Of a DNA stretch of 64,000 bases, positions 44,043 through 53,954 are shown piece by piece. Under the pieces are notes generated by a model, which saw only the letters and a list, made by a program, of their open reading frames with translations, was not told where the DNA came from and did no database searches. The position numbers and the translations under genes were made by a program. Each line of letters opens with the position of its first letter. Within the stretch, counting starts at the first letter, position 1. The stretch comes from Aquimarina sp. U1-2 (GTDB taxonomy: Bacteria; Bacteroidota; Bacteroidia; Flavobacteriales; Flavobacteriaceae), in assembly GCF_017897595.1 (NCBI RefSeq), contig NZ_JAGKIK010000006.1, forward strand, positions 1-64,000, in the 5' to 3' direction.

Positions 44043-45011
44043 TTATGCGTTATTCGACTTAAATTCCTTTAATTTTTCGATAAGTGTAGGTACTACTTCA
44101 AAAGCGTCTCCTACGATTCCGTAATCTGCGGCTTTAAAGAATGGAGCCTCAGGATCATTATTGATAACCACCTTTACTTTGCTTGCATTAATACCTGCCA
44201 AGTGCTGTATAGCTCCCGAAACTCCGACAGCGATATATAAGTTAGAAGCAACAGGTTTCCCTGTTTGCCCAACGTGCTCCCCATGAGGTCTCCAACCCAT
44301 ATCACTTACAGGTTTTGAGCATGCGGTTGCTGCTCCTAGAACGTCTGCAAGATCCTCAATCATTCCCCAGTTTTCAGGACCTTTTAATCCACGACCACCG
44401 GATACTACGATTTCTGCATCTGCAATCGATACCTTATCGGTTGCCTTATCTACGGCAGTTACGTGTACTGCAAAATCTTCATCGTTTAACGAAGGCTCAA
44501 AGGCTTCGGCAGCAGCTGCGCCTTCATTTTCTTTTAGTCCAAATGCGTTATTCGATAATCCAATGATTTTACGATCTGTAGACATTTCGGTAATGGTAAA
44601 CGCCTTATTTGTAAATGCAGTACGCTTTACCTTAAATGGTGAGGTACTTTCTGGCAAGGCTACGACATTTGACGCATACCCTGCATCAAGATGCACTGCC
44701 AAAAGAGGTGCCAGAAACTTACTATCGGCAGACGAACTTATGACTACTATGTTAGCCCCTTCTTTCTCTGCCGCTTGTTTTAACGTATCTGCGTATGCTT
44801 TTGCATTGAACGTAGTTAATTTATCATCGTTTACTTCTAATACCTTATCTACACCATATGCTGCTAGCGCACTTGCATCGCCACCATGAATGCTAACGGC
44901 GCTTACTGTAGTACCAAGCATGTTTGCTACTTCTTTGGCATAAGAAGCCACTTCGAAAGCCGCTTTTTTAAACTTCCCTCCTTCACTTTCTGTGTATACT
45001 AAAACTGACAT
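44043..45011 (-). CDS. etfA: Electron transfer flavoprotein subunit alpha
   Basis: A 322-residue ETF alpha subunit. The N-terminal half is the ETF adenine-nucleotide-fold domain. The C-terminal FAD domain has IVVSGGRGLKGPENWGMIEDLADVLGAATACSKPVSDMGWRPHGEHVGQTGKPV, then LYIAVGVSGAIQHLAGI and VVINNDPEAPFFKAADYGIVGD. It takes electrons from acyl-CoA dehydrogenases and passes them toward the quinone pool. It follows etfB with a 13-bp gap and ends in a terminator. Confidence 0.97.
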   Translation of the reverse strand: MSVLVYTESEGGKFKKAAFEVASYAKEVANMLGTTVSAVSIHGGDASALAAYGVDKVLEVNDDKLTTFNAKAYADTLKQAAEKEGANIVVISSSADSKFLAPLLAVHLDAGYASNVVALPESTSPFKVKRTAFTNKAFTITEMSTDRKIIGLSNNAFGLKENEGAAAAEAFEPSLNDEDFAVHVTAVDKATDKVSIADAEIVVSGGRGLKGPENWGMIEDLADVLGAATACSKPVSDMGWRPHGEHVGQTGKPVASNLYIAVGVSGAIQHLAGINASKVKVVINNDPEAPFFKAADYGIVGDAFEVVPTLIEKLKEFKSNNA

Positions 45012-45024
45012 ATTATTTTCTTTT

Positions 45025-45771
45025 TTAAATAGCTTTTGCTTCGTTATGTAATAAATCTATAAGTTCCTGAACGTTATCGGGTGAAACTAACTTTACATCT
45101 CCTTTGGGAGCGGGTTTTTCAAATTCAACGGCTTTGGTCTCCTGATTGGCATCTACAGGTTCTACTACCGACAGCGGTTTTTTACGTGCCATCATAATTC
45201 CTCTCATGTTTGGGATACGAAGATCACTTTCTTCGACCAAGCCCTTTTGCCCGCCTACAACCAATGGTAATTTTGCCGTTGATGTTTCTTTACCTCCATC
45301 TATTTCGCGTATAGCAGTCGCAGTATCCCCTTCTATTTCTAAACCAATACATGTATTCACAAAATTAGCTCCTGTAAGTGCCGCAACCATACCAGGTACC
45401 ATACCCCCGTTATAATCGATAGATTCTCGACCCCCAATAACCAAGTCATACCCTCCGTCTTGAACGACTTTTGCTAATTGCTTTGCCACAAAAAAACCAT
45501 CGGTGGCTTCTGCATTTACGCGAATCGCATTATCTGCACCAATAGCAAGAGCCTTTCGCAATGTGGGTTCTGTTTCGGGACCCCCTACATTCACTACGTC
45601 TACAGAAGCACCTTGCTTCTCTTTGAACCACATGGCACGTGTTAAGCCAAACTCATCGTTAGGATTGATAACAAATTGAACTCCGTTAGTATCGAATTTT
45701 GTATCACCGTCTGTAAAATTAATTTTTGAAGTTGTGTCTGGCACATGGCTTATACAAACTAATATCTTCAT
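45025..45771 (-). CDS. etfB: Electron transfer flavoprotein subunit beta
   Basis: A 248-residue ETF beta subunit. It begins MKILVCISHVPDT and has FVINPNDEFGLTRAMWFKEK, DLVIGGRESIDYNGGMVPGMVAALTG (AMP-site region) and LRIPNMRGIMMARKKPLSVVE. It forms the heterodimer with EtfA. It is divergent from pdhB with a shared upstream region of about 160 bp. Confidence 0.97.
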   Translation of the reverse strand: MKILVCISHVPDTTSKINFTDGDTKFDTNGVQFVINPNDEFGLTRAMWFKEKQGASVDVVNVGGPETEPTLRKALAIGADNAIRVNAEATDGFFVAKQLAKVVQDGGYDLVIGGRESIDYNGGMVPGMVAALTGANFVNTCIGLEIEGDTATAIREIDGGKETSTAKLPLVVGGQKGLVEESDLRIPNMRGIMMARKKPLSVVEPVDANQETKAVEFEKPAPKGDVKLVSPDNVQELIDLLHNEAKAI

Positions 45772-45934
45772 TTTATATCGTTATTTTTTGAGAATTTAAT
45801 AATAAATACGAAGGTACGAATAAAAAGTCTAATTTACTATGCGTGCATAATAAATTTTTTAGTATTCGTCCCTACTCAAAGGGTTTAAATTGCTACTTTT
45901 GCCTTTCGTGTAGCACAAAATAATACGTAAATTC

Positions 45935-46912
45935 ATGAAAACGATACAATTTAGAGAAGCCATTTGCGAAGCAATGAGTGAAGAAATGCGACGTGACTCG
46001 TCTATTTATCTAATGGGAGAAGAAGTTGCAGAATACAACGGAGCTTACAAAGCAAGTAAAGGTATGTTAGACGAATTTGGTGCCGAACGCGTAATAGACA
46101 CCCCTATCTCTGAGTTAGGTTTTGCAGGGATTGGTGTAGGAAGTGCCATGAATGGCAATCGACCTATTATAGAGTTTATGACTTTTAATTTCTCGTTGGT
46201 TGGAATCGATCAAATTATAAATAACGCGGCCAAGATGCGACAAATGAGTGGGGGTCAGTTTAATATTCCAATTGTGTTTAGAGGACCTACGGCTTCTGCC
46301 GGTCAGCTAGGAGCTACACATTCTCAAGCTTTTGAAAACTGGTTTGCCAATACTCCAGGATTAAAAGTTGTAATTCCATCAAACCCAAAAGATGCTAAAG
46401 GCTTATTGAAATCAGCTATTAGAGATGACGATCCTGTAATTTTCATGGAAAGTGAACAAATGTACGGCGATAAAGGAGAAGTGCCTGAAGGAGAATTTAC
46501 AATACCTCTGGGAGTAGCTGAAACAAAAAGAGAAGGAAAGGATGTTACCATTGTTTCATTTGGTAAAATCATAAAAGAAGCTTATAAAGCAGCAGATGAA
46601 TTATCTAAAGATGATATTTCTTGCGAAATTATAGATCTTAGAACTGTTCGGCCTTTGGATCTTGATGCTATCTTCGCATCGGTTAAAAAAACAAATCGCT
46701 TAGTTATTTTGGAAGAAGCATGGCCACTAGCCAACATAGCTTCAGAAATCACCTATCAGGTTCAATCTAATATCTTTGACTATCTTGATGCGCCTATCAT
46801 CAAAATTAATACGGCAGATACTCCCGCTCCTTATTCACCGGTATTACTAAAAGAATGGCTACCTAATAGTAATGACGTCATTAATGCCGTAAAAAAAGTG
46901 ATGTACAAATAA
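45935..46912 (+). CDS. pdhB: Pyruvate dehydrogenase E1 component subunit beta
   Basis: A 325-residue thiamine-dependent transketolase-type beta subunit. It has TIQFREAICEAMSEEMRRDSSIYLMGEEVAEYNGAYKAS, TPISELGFAGIGVGSAMNG (TPP-activating glutamate region) and FRGPTASAGQLGATHSQAFENWFANTPGLKVV. The C-terminal half is VTIVSFGKIIKEAYKAADEL and IDLRTVRPLDLDAI. It forms heterotetramers with E1 alpha, encoded elsewhere, to feed pyruvate into acetyl-CoA. It is transcribed divergently from the etf operon. Confidence 0.94.
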   Translation: MKTIQFREAICEAMSEEMRRDSSIYLMGEEVAEYNGAYKASKGMLDEFGAERVIDTPISELGFAGIGVGSAMNGNRPIIEFMTFNFSLVGIDQIINNAAKMRQMSGGQFNIPIVFRGPTASAGQLGATHSQAFENWFANTPGLKVVIPSNPKDAKGLLKSAIRDDDPVIFMESEQMYGDKGEVPEGEFTIPLGVAETKREGKDVTIVSFGKIIKEAYKAADELSKDDISCEIIDLRTVRPLDLDAIFASVKKTNRLVILEEAWPLANIASEITYQVQSNIFDYLDAPIIKINTADTPAPYSPVLLKEWLPNSNDVINAVKKVMYK

Positions 46913-47025
46913 AATTAAGCTTTTCTTTTTACGTTGTATCAATTTTAATAGTACATCCTATTTTAACCAACCTAAATCGATATGATTTATGTGACCGCCT
47001 TACGTACTAATTTTAATATTTCTAA

Positions 47026-49521
47026 ATGAGAGATCTAATTTTAGGAATATTACTTACACTATTTAGCTGTTCCTATAGTATCTCGCAAACCAAAGTAGGC
47101 GGGCAGGTATTTGATAATAACAACCAACCCATACCTTTTGCCAATGTAGTTTTCACAAATTCGACCGTGGGTACCATAACCGATGAAAATGGACGATTTT
47201 ATATGGAGTCTGATGATAGTCACTCTGTTCTAAAAGTTTCGTTTATTGGTTTTGAAACAAAATCTATAGCGCTTACAAAGCGCGTAACATATGATATGAA
47301 AATCGTCCTTGAAGAAGAAGCTGCAGATCTTGATGCCGTATTCATTTTTAAAGGAAAAACCTCGAAAAAAAATAATCCTGCCATAGCTATTCTTCGCAAA
47401 ATCTGGGATAATAGACGTGAAAACGGTGTAAAAAAATTCAAACAATATCAATACGATAAATACGAGAAACTTGAATTTGATCTAAATACCATAGACAGTG
47501 CGCTAATTAATAGCAGAATATTCAATGGTATGGAGTTTATTTTTGACGATGTTGATACTTCTAGAGTTACTGGTAAAACATATTTGCCTATTTTTTTAAA
47601 CGAAGCCATTTCAAAAGTGTATGGTGATAATACCAACGACGAATTTAAAGAAATACTAAAAGGTAATAAAAATGCCGGATTTAGTGATAACCAGACGTTG
47701 ATCGCTTTTGTTAAAGATCTATATTCAGATTATGATGTGTACGACAACTACTTAAAGTTTTTTGACAAAAGCTTTACCAGTCCGCTATCCCGAACAGGAA
47801 TTAATGTATATAATTATGTGCTTACCGACAGTGCGTATATAGGAAACAAATGGTGTTATAATATCGTTTATTATCCTCGTCGAAAGAACGAACTCACTTT
47901 TAAAGGAGATTTTTGGGTAAATGATACGACTTGGGCAATTAAAGAAATCAATCTTAAGGTTACCAAAAGTGCAAATATCAACTGGGTAAAAGATCTGTAT
48001 ATCGAACAAGAATTTGATGTGCTCAATGATTCTATTTTTTTAATCACCAAAGATTACTTCCAATCTGATTTTGCATTAAGTAAAAAAGAAAGTTCTAGGG
48101 GTGTCTACGGAAAAAGAACCACACTTTTTGATCATTATAAATTTGATATAAAAAAGGACAAAAAGTTTTATCAAAGTCAGGTCGATCCTTATGATCAGGA
48201 CATTTATCATCGCGAAGATTCTTTTTGGAAAAATGCCCGAATGGAAGAACTCAATAAAGATGAACAAAAAGTATATAAATTACTAGATACACTTCGCACA
48301 GTAAAAGCCTTTAAAAGACTCTACAATATAGGCACTATTCTTGCCACCGGTTATATTGAATTTGATGGTTTTGACTTTGGCCCCTTGTTTTCTACAGTTG
48401 GTTTTAATGAGATTGAAGGATGGAGGCTACGAGCGGGCGGTAGAACCTATTTTACCGCCAATGACAGATGGCGTATAGAAGGATACGGTGCATACGGTTT
48501 TAATGATGACAAGTTCAAATACGGTTTGTCGGGCAAATATCTGGTTGACCGAAAATCAAGACTTATCGTCTCTGCAGGAAACCGAAGAGATGTTGAACAA
48601 CTGGGAGCCAGCTTAACAAATACAAACGATGTAGAAGGCAGAAGTCTTGCCTCGTCTGCCATCATCGCTACTGGAGATAATGATCGGTTAACTTCTATTA
48701 ACTTATCAGCTTTATCTTTACAACTAGAGCCTAGAAAGAACTTTACTATTGGTATTACAGGCTCATTTAGAACGCTAAAACCCGCTGACCGTTCCCTATT
48801 TAGTCTGGACTATTTAGACCCTGAAACCAACGAGTTAAAAACAAAGATAAAACAAACCGAAATTGCTACTACTCTTGCCTATTTCCCCGGTCGAAAAACC
48901 ACGGGATATGGAGTAGACAGAAATGTAATAAATGATGGTGATTTTGCGACATTGTTTCTAAACTATGGTGTAGGACTTCAAGATATTATCGAAAGTGATT
49001 TTGAATATCAAAAAATACAATTTTTATATCAACAACCCTGGAATATTGGTGGTTTTGGCAGACTCAATAGTACGTTAGAACTAGGTAAAACTTTTGGTGA
49101 AGTTCCACTGGGGTTATTAAGCGTTATACCGGGTAACCAAACACTCTTATCGATTTACAATACATTTCCGTTACTTAATTTCTACGAATTTGTTACCGAT
49201 ACATATGTTACCATGCATCTCGAACATAATTTTAACGGGCGAATATTTTCAAGAATACCTTTATTGCGAAAACTAAATCTTAGAGAGTTAGTAGGTTTAC
49301 GAGGTGCCTGGGGTCAATTATCTGAAGAAAATCTTTTGTTAAGTGCTCCTTCAAATGAAAGTCTAATTGCGCCCGAAGATGAAATATATTGGGAATATAG
49401 TCTGGGCGTAGGTAATATTTTTAAGATCTTCAGGATTGATTTTCATTTTAGAGGAAATTATTTTGATAATCCCGACGCCCGTAAATTTGGAGTCACCGGT
49501 TCGTTTGGTTTCTATTTCTAG
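47026..49521 (+). CDS. DUF5686-type outer-membrane protein with carboxypeptidase-regulatory-like domain
   Basis: An 831-residue protein with a signal peptide (residues 1-20, ending SISQ) and a carboxypeptidase D regulatory-like beta-sandwich (KVGGQVFDNNNQPIPFANVVF, to about residue 100). The DUF5686 region follows. The C-terminal 400 residues contain alternating strands and end in the aromatic F-G-V-T-G-S-F-G-F-Y-F motif typical of beta-barrel outer-membrane proteins. Members are common in Bacteroidota; their function is unknown. It follows pdhB by 110 bp and may or may not share its transcript. Confidence 0.88.
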   Translation: MRDLILGILLTLFSCSYSISQTKVGGQVFDNNNQPIPFANVVFTNSTVGTITDENGRFYMESDDSHSVLKVSFIGFETKSIALTKRVTYDMKIVLEEEAADLDAVFIFKGKTSKKNNPAIAILRKIWDNRRENGVKKFKQYQYDKYEKLEFDLNTIDSALINSRIFNGMEFIFDDVDTSRVTGKTYLPIFLNEAISKVYGDNTNDEFKEILKGNKNAGFSDNQTLIAFVKDLYSDYDVYDNYLKFFDKSFTSPLSRTGINVYNYVLTDSAYIGNKWCYNIVYYPRRKNELTFKGDFWVNDTTWAIKEINLKVTKSANINWVKDLYIEQEFDVLNDSIFLITKDYFQSDFALSKKESSRGVYGKRTTLFDHYKFDIKKDKKFYQSQVDPYDQDIYHREDSFWKNARMEELNKDEQKVYKLLDTLRTVKAFKRLYNIGTILATGYIEFDGFDFGPLFSTVGFNEIEGWRLRAGGRTYFTANDRWRIEGYGAYGFNDDKFKYGLSGKYLVDRKSRLIVSAGNRRDVEQLGASLTNTNDVEGRSLASSAIIATGDNDRLTSINLSALSLQLEPRKNFTIGITGSFRTLKPADRSLFSLDYLDPETNELKTKIKQTEIATTLAYFPGRKTTGYGVDRNVINDGDFATLFLNYGVGLQDIIESDFEYQKIQFLYQQPWNIGGFGRLNSTLELGKTFGEVPLGLLSVIPGNQTLLSIYNTFPLLNFYEFVTDTYVTMHLEHNFNGRIFSRIPLLRKLNLRELVGLRGAWGQLSEENLLLSAPSNESLIAPEDEIYWEYSLGVGNIFKIFRIDFHFRGNYFDNPDARKFGVTGSFGFYF

Positions 49522-49704
49522 CAAAACCACATACCAACTTCGTTATCGCCTATAGGGCTTTTAAGATTTCCTTTCTACTGAAAACGTTATAGTTTATCTT
49601 AACATTAAGATTTGAAAAAAAAAAGAAATAATTTCTTCACATAAATTTTAACTAACCCCTTGTAATACCTATATTTGCCGCCCATTAAATAGAACATAAA
49701 AATT

Positions 49705-50235
49705 ATGAGCGCAGCTACAAAGGACAGCTTTGACGTGTTAATTGAAATCCCAAAAGGAAGTCGTAACAAATATGAATACGACTTCGAAATAAAAAAAATA
49801 CGATACGACCGCATGATATTTTCTTCGATGATGTATCCTGCAGACTATGGCTTTATTCCAGAAACCATGGCGCTAGATGGAGACCCTCTCGATGTTCTGG
49901 TACTCGTTACCGAGCCTACATTCCCGGGTTGTGTGATGGAGGTTAAACCCATTGGCGTATTTCATATGGCAGACGAGAAAGGACCTGATGAAAAAATCAT
50001 ATGTGTTCCGGTTTCTGATCCTATAGCCAGCAGATTAGCAGATTTGAAAGAGATGAACTCTCACCTAATTAAAGAAATCGAACATTTTTTTCAGGTATAC
50101 AAAGATCTAGAAAAGAAAAAAGTTGATGTTGGAGGATGGGGTAATATCGAAGAAGCAAAACAAATTATTAAAGATTGTGTAAAACGTTTCGAAGAGCTCG
50201 AAGACAAGCCTAAAGGATTGTTCAGTATTTACTAA
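49705..50235 (+). CDS. ppa: Inorganic pyrophosphatase
   Basis: A 176-residue soluble family I pyrophosphatase. It has IEIPKGSRNKYEYDFEIKKIRYDRMIFSSMMYPADYGFIP near residues 13-52 and the signature DGDPLDVLVL (about 59-68, metal-binding aspartates), then KIICVPVSDP and VDVGGWGNIEEAKQII. It hydrolyses the pyrophosphate made by biosynthesis, including that from sulfate activation by CysDN in this window. A membrane pyrophosphatase gene lies just downstream, beyond a terminator. TATATTTG about 35 bp upstream fits a -7 element. Confidence 0.96.
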   Translation: MSAATKDSFDVLIEIPKGSRNKYEYDFEIKKIRYDRMIFSSMMYPADYGFIPETMALDGDPLDVLVLVTEPTFPGCVMEVKPIGVFHMADEKGPDEKIICVPVSDPIASRLADLKEMNSHLIKEIEHFFQVYKDLEKKKVDVGGWGNIEEAKQIIKDCVKRFEELEDKPKGLFSIY

Positions 50236-50255
50236 ACCTAGAGCTAATACGCATA

Positions 50256-50293
50256 AAAAAGCGCAATGTTTACTATAAAATATTGCGCTTTTT
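50256..50293 (+). terminator. Intrinsic terminator after ppa
   Basis: AAAAAGCGCAAT and ATTGCGCTTTTT form a 12-bp stem around a 14-nt loop, with a T-run. It separates ppa from the membrane pyrophosphatase gene, so the two are separate units. Confidence 0.93.
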
Positions 50294-50347
50294 CTATTTA
50301 GGGTATTTTTACTACTTTTAGCGACTAATTAACTTAAAATATATTTA

Positions 50348-52633
50348 ATGGAATCAAATATGATCTTTGTGCCAATTGCATTGGCGATTTTGGGGTTACT
50401 TTTCATGTTTATCAAAATGGCTTGGGTAAAAAAACAAGCTCCGGGTAATGAAAAAATGCAAGAAATTTCAAAAAGCATTAAAGAAGGCGCCCTTGCCTTT
50501 CTTGCTGCAGAATATAGATTGCTCGTACTCTTCGTAATTATAGCATCGTTGGCTCTTTTTGGCATATCCATGTTTGTCCCTACAACGAGCTGGATGATTG
50601 TTCCGGCATTTATATTTGGTGCTATATTTTCTGCTCTTGCCGGTAATATAGGTATGCGCATAGCGACCGAGGCAAATGCGAGAACAGCAGAAGCTGCAAA
50701 AACCAGTCTTCCGCAGGCGCTTAAGGTATCTTTTGGAGGAGGAACAGTAATGGGGTTAGGTGTTGCCGGTCTTGCAGTATTAGGACTAAGCTTATTTTTT
50801 ATGTTTTTTACTAGTCAGTTTATGGGCGCAGAAGGTTCTTTCTATACCAATATGACTATTGTATTAGAAGCACTTGCCGGATTTTCGCTAGGTGCAGAAT
50901 CAATAGCGCTTTTTGCCCGTGTAGGCGGTGGTATTTATACTAAAGCCGCAGACGTAGGTGCAGATCTCGTAGGAAAAGTAGAAGCGGGTATCCCAGAAGA
51001 TGATCCTCGTAACCCTGCGACTATTGCCGATAACGTGGGAGACAATGTTGGAGATGTAGCCGGGATGGGAGCAGATTTATTTGGTTCTTATGTAGCCACG
51101 GTGCTAGCCGCAATGGTACTAGGTAATTATTTGATTAGAGATATGTCGCAAAACACCCCTTTTACCGATGCCTTCGGAAATATGGGACCTATATTACTTC
51201 CTATCGTAATTGCTGGGGTTGGTATTTTGGCTTCAATTATAGGAACATTTTTGGTAGGGGTAAAAAATAATGATGCCAAAGAAGCTCAGGTGCAAAAAGC
51301 GTTAGATTTAGGAAACTGGGTTGCTATTATCCTAACTATTATAGCGAGTTACTTCCTAATTCAATACATGTTGCCTGAAACATTAATCATGAATTTCTTT
51401 GGAGAGGGCGCAAAAGAAGTAGCTGCTATGAACGTATTTTATGCATCTCTTATTGGTCTTGCTGTAGGGGCCCTTATTTCGGTAGTAACCGCATATTACA
51501 CAAGCTTGGGTAAAAAACCTGTTCTTGATATTGTTCAAAATAGTTCTACCGGTGCGGCCACGAATATTATAGCTGGTCTCGCTGTAGGGATGAAATCTAC
51601 TTTTTTATCTGTAATTCTTTTTGCTGCGGCTATTTATGGATCATACGAGCTTGCTGGATTTTATGGTGTTGCTTTGGCAGCTTCCGCAATGATGGCTACT
51701 ACAGCTATGCAATTAGCAATCGACGCTTTTGGACCAATTGCCGACAATGCAGGAGGTGTAGCCGAAATGAGTGAATTAGAAGATCATGTGCGTGAACGTA
51801 CAGACATTCTTGACTCAGTTGGAAACACTACCGCAGCAGTTGGTAAAGGATTCGCCATTGCTTCCGCAGCACTAACAGCATTAGCATTATTCGCAGCTTA
51901 TGTTACGTTTACCGGGATCGATGGTATTAATATCTTTAAAGCCGATGTGTTGGCTATGTTATTTGTAGGCGGAATGATCCCTGTTATTTTTTCTGCCCTG
52001 GCTATGAAATCTGTGGGTAAAGCCGCTATGGAAATGGTGCAGGAAGTTCGTCGTCAATTTCGAGAAATTCCAGGAATTATGGAAGGTACAGGCACACCCG
52101 AATATGCAAAATGCGTTGATATTTCGACAAAAGCCGCTTTAAAAGAAATGATTCTACCCGGATTAATTACGATAATCACTCCCATTATCATAGGCTTGTT
52201 GTTTGGTGCAGAACCTCTTGGAGGATATATGGCTGGTGTTTGTGTATCTGGTGTAATGTGGGCGATTTTTCAAAATAATGCAGGAGGAGCTTGGGACAAC
52301 GCTAAGAAATCGTTTGAAGCAGGGGTCGAAATCGATGGTGAGATGACCTACAAAGGGTCTGATGCGCATAAAGCCGCAGTAACCGGCGACACTGTTGGGG
52401 ATCCTTTTAAAGATACTTCTGGACCATCTATGAATATTTTAATTAAACTTACCTGTTTGGTGGGCTTGGTGATCGCTCCAATCCTAGGTGGTCATACCGA
52501 AGAATCTGTAGCAAACGATCAAAATTTTGAAATTATCAATGGCGATAGTATAACTAAGGATGAAGGGGCTATCGAAATAGTAACTAGCCAACTACTAGAA
52601 GAAAAGAAAAATCAAAATCAAACTAAAAATTAA
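50348..52633 (+). CDS. hppA: Membrane-bound sodium/proton-translocating pyrophosphatase
   Basis: A 761-residue integral membrane protein with about 16 hydrophobic segments. It has the substrate motif [41 protein letters not shown] (metal- and PPi-binding), [21 protein letters not shown] and a C-terminal [17 protein letters not shown] and [17 protein letters not shown]. The motif [10 protein letters not shown] has alanine where potassium-independent enzymes have lysine, which indicates a potassium-dependent type. It couples pyrophosphate breakdown to sodium or proton export and lies downstream of the soluble pyrophosphatase. Confidence 0.96.
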   Translation: MESNMIFVPIALAILGLLFMFIKMAWVKKQAPGNEKMQEISKSIKEGALAFLAAEYRLLVLFVIIASLALFGISMFVPTTSWMIVPAFIFGAIFSALAGNIGMRIATEANARTAEAAKTSLPQALKVSFGGGTVMGLGVAGLAVLGLSLFFMFFTSQFMGAEGSFYTNMTIVLEALAGFSLGAESIALFARVGGGIYTKAADVGADLVGKVEAGIPEDDPRNPATIADNVGDNVGDVAGMGADLFGSYVATVLAAMVLGNYLIRDMSQNTPFTDAFGNMGPILLPIVIAGVGILASIIGTFLVGVKNNDAKEAQVQKALDLGNWVAIILTIIASYFLIQYMLPETLIMNFFGEGAKEVAAMNVFYASLIGLAVGALISVVTAYYTSLGKKPVLDIVQNSSTGAATNIIAGLAVGMKSTFLSVILFAAAIYGSYELAGFYGVALAASAMMATTAMQLAIDAFGPIADNAGGVAEMSELEDHVRERTDILDSVGNTTAAVGKGFAIASAALTALALFAAYVTFTGIDGINIFKADVLAMLFVGGMIPVIFSALAMKSVGKAAMEMVQEVRRQFREIPGIMEGTGTPEYAKCVDISTKAALKEMILPGLITIITPIIIGLLFGAEPLGGYMAGVCVSGVMWAIFQNNAGGAWDNAKKSFEAGVEIDGEMTYKGSDAHKAAVTGDTVGDPFKDTSGPSMNILIKLTCLVGLVIAPILGGHTEESVANDQNFEIINGDSITKDEGAIEIVTSQLLEEKKNQNQTKN

Positions 52634-52718
52634 AAATTGAAAGAAGCTGATGCTTTAGTAATGGTATCTTAGTGTAATGTTTAAAATTTCATTACCGTAA
52701 AATCTCATAATTGACAAC

Positions 52719-52756
52719 AAACAACCTCTTTCTTTTGATCGAGGTTGTTTATTTTT
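52719..52756 (+). terminator. Intrinsic terminator after hppA
   Basis: AAACAACCTC pairs with GAGGTTGTTT (10 bp, 12-nt loop), followed by ATTTTT. Confidence 0.88.
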
Positions 52757-52932
52757 AACCCGCGCTTTGTGCATTAGAAAATCTATTACGGCTTTAAACT
52801 GCTGCAAAACCAAACACTACGTTGTATTTTTAAGTTTCAGCATAGCGATGCTATACTGAAACTTAAAAAACACTTGGTTTTATGGCATTTTCAACCCTCA
52901 TAACGAAATTCTAATACCTAAAGCGGGTTTAA
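52755..52932. repeat. Branched palindromic repeat element, second copy
   Basis: The inner stem is about 20 bp (TTTTTAAGTTTCAG... paired with ...CTGAAACTTAAAAA, one mismatch, 3-nt loop at about 52848). Outside it AAACCAA pairs with TTGGTTT. The ends pair imperfectly: TTAACCCGCGCTTTGTGCATTAG on the left with CTAATACCTAAAGCGGGTTTAA on the right. The terminus TTAACCCG...TGTGCATTAG matches the inverted terminus of the element at 4779-4970. No gene lies in the 52634-52952 gap. Confidence 0.75.
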
Positions 52933-52952
52933 CATAAAATCTGTCTTTACTC

Positions 52953-53954
52953 ATGTTTAGAAAAAAAGCATTACGAATAAATACATACTTAGGATATGGT
53001 ACTAAAGATAATTTTCATGCGAAAGGCAGAGCACTCGAAGATGAAAATGTAACGTTTGATCTCAATCAAAAGACTTTTAAAACGTTAAAAAACATTTACA
53101 AGCAACTAGAAAGTGATGAAATTCGAGATGCACACCTTACATTGAAGCTTTCGAATGGGGAGATTTATAAAACTGTAGGCGATAAAGAAGGATATTATCA
53201 CTTCGATATTATCGAACAAGACCTAGATGAATTGACAAATGATGAAGGTTGGATACCTTATACCGTATCTTATCAAGAAAAGTATGAATCCCGTAACATT
53301 TCTAATAATAATATTTTCCCCGGTAATATGCTCATTCCTTCTAAAAAAGCGGAGTTCGGGGTGATTAGTGATATAGACGATACGATATTACATACTGGCG
53401 TAGCCTCATTGTTTAAATGGAGGGTGATTGCTAATACAATATTCAAAAATTTTGACAAAAGATTACCGATAGAGGGAACAGTTCACTTTTATCAAAAATT
53501 ACGATTAGGAACAAACAATCTACCTGTTAATCCTTTCTTTTATGTGAGTAATAGTCCGTGGAATTTATATGACTACCTTACCGCTTTCTTTGAAAAACAT
53601 CTTTTCCCACGCGGACCTATATTGTTACGAGATTTGAGAACCCCATTTGATAAAACTCCTAAACCTAAAATACCACATAAGCAATCTGAAATTCTGAATC
53701 TTTTACATATGTATTCCGAAATGAACTTTGTTTTAATAGGAGATAGTGGTGAAAAAGATGCCGATATTTATACCAAAATTGCCAAAGAATTTCCAACACG
53801 CATTTTAGCTATTTACTTAAGAAATGTAAACCATCGTAAAAAGGAAAGACGAATTAAAAAAATAATACAATCTTTTGATATTGCTCCCATAGTACTCGTT
53901 CATAGTTCTGAACAAGCAATCGAGCATGCAAAAAAACACGGATTTATAAACTAA
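52953..53954 (+). CDS. App1/DUF2183-family phosphatase-like protein
   Basis: A 333-residue protein of the DUF2183 (App1) family. It has a beta-rich N-terminus (KALRINTYLGYGTKDNFHAKGRALED), then the HAD-type catalytic aspartates in GVISDIDDTILHTGVA (about 133-148), YVSNSPWNLYDYLTAFF, LRDLRTPFDKTPKPKIPHKQSEI and LIGDSGEKDADIYTKIA. Relatives act as phosphatidate phosphatases, but the bacterial substrate is unknown. The stop overlaps by 4 bp the stop of the convergent repressor gene. Confidence 0.9.
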   Translation: MFRKKALRINTYLGYGTKDNFHAKGRALEDENVTFDLNQKTFKTLKNIYKQLESDEIRDAHLTLKLSNGEIYKTVGDKEGYYHFDIIEQDLDELTNDEGWIPYTVSYQEKYESRNISNNNIFPGNMLIPSKKAEFGVISDIDDTILHTGVASLFKWRVIANTIFKNFDKRLPIEGTVHFYQKLRLGTNNLPVNPFFYVSNSPWNLYDYLTAFFEKHLFPRGPILLRDLRTPFDKTPKPKIPHKQSEILNLLHMYSEMNFVLIGDSGEKDADIYTKIAKEFPTRILAIYLRNVNHRKKERRIKKIIQSFDIAPIVLVHSSEQAIEHAKKHGFIN

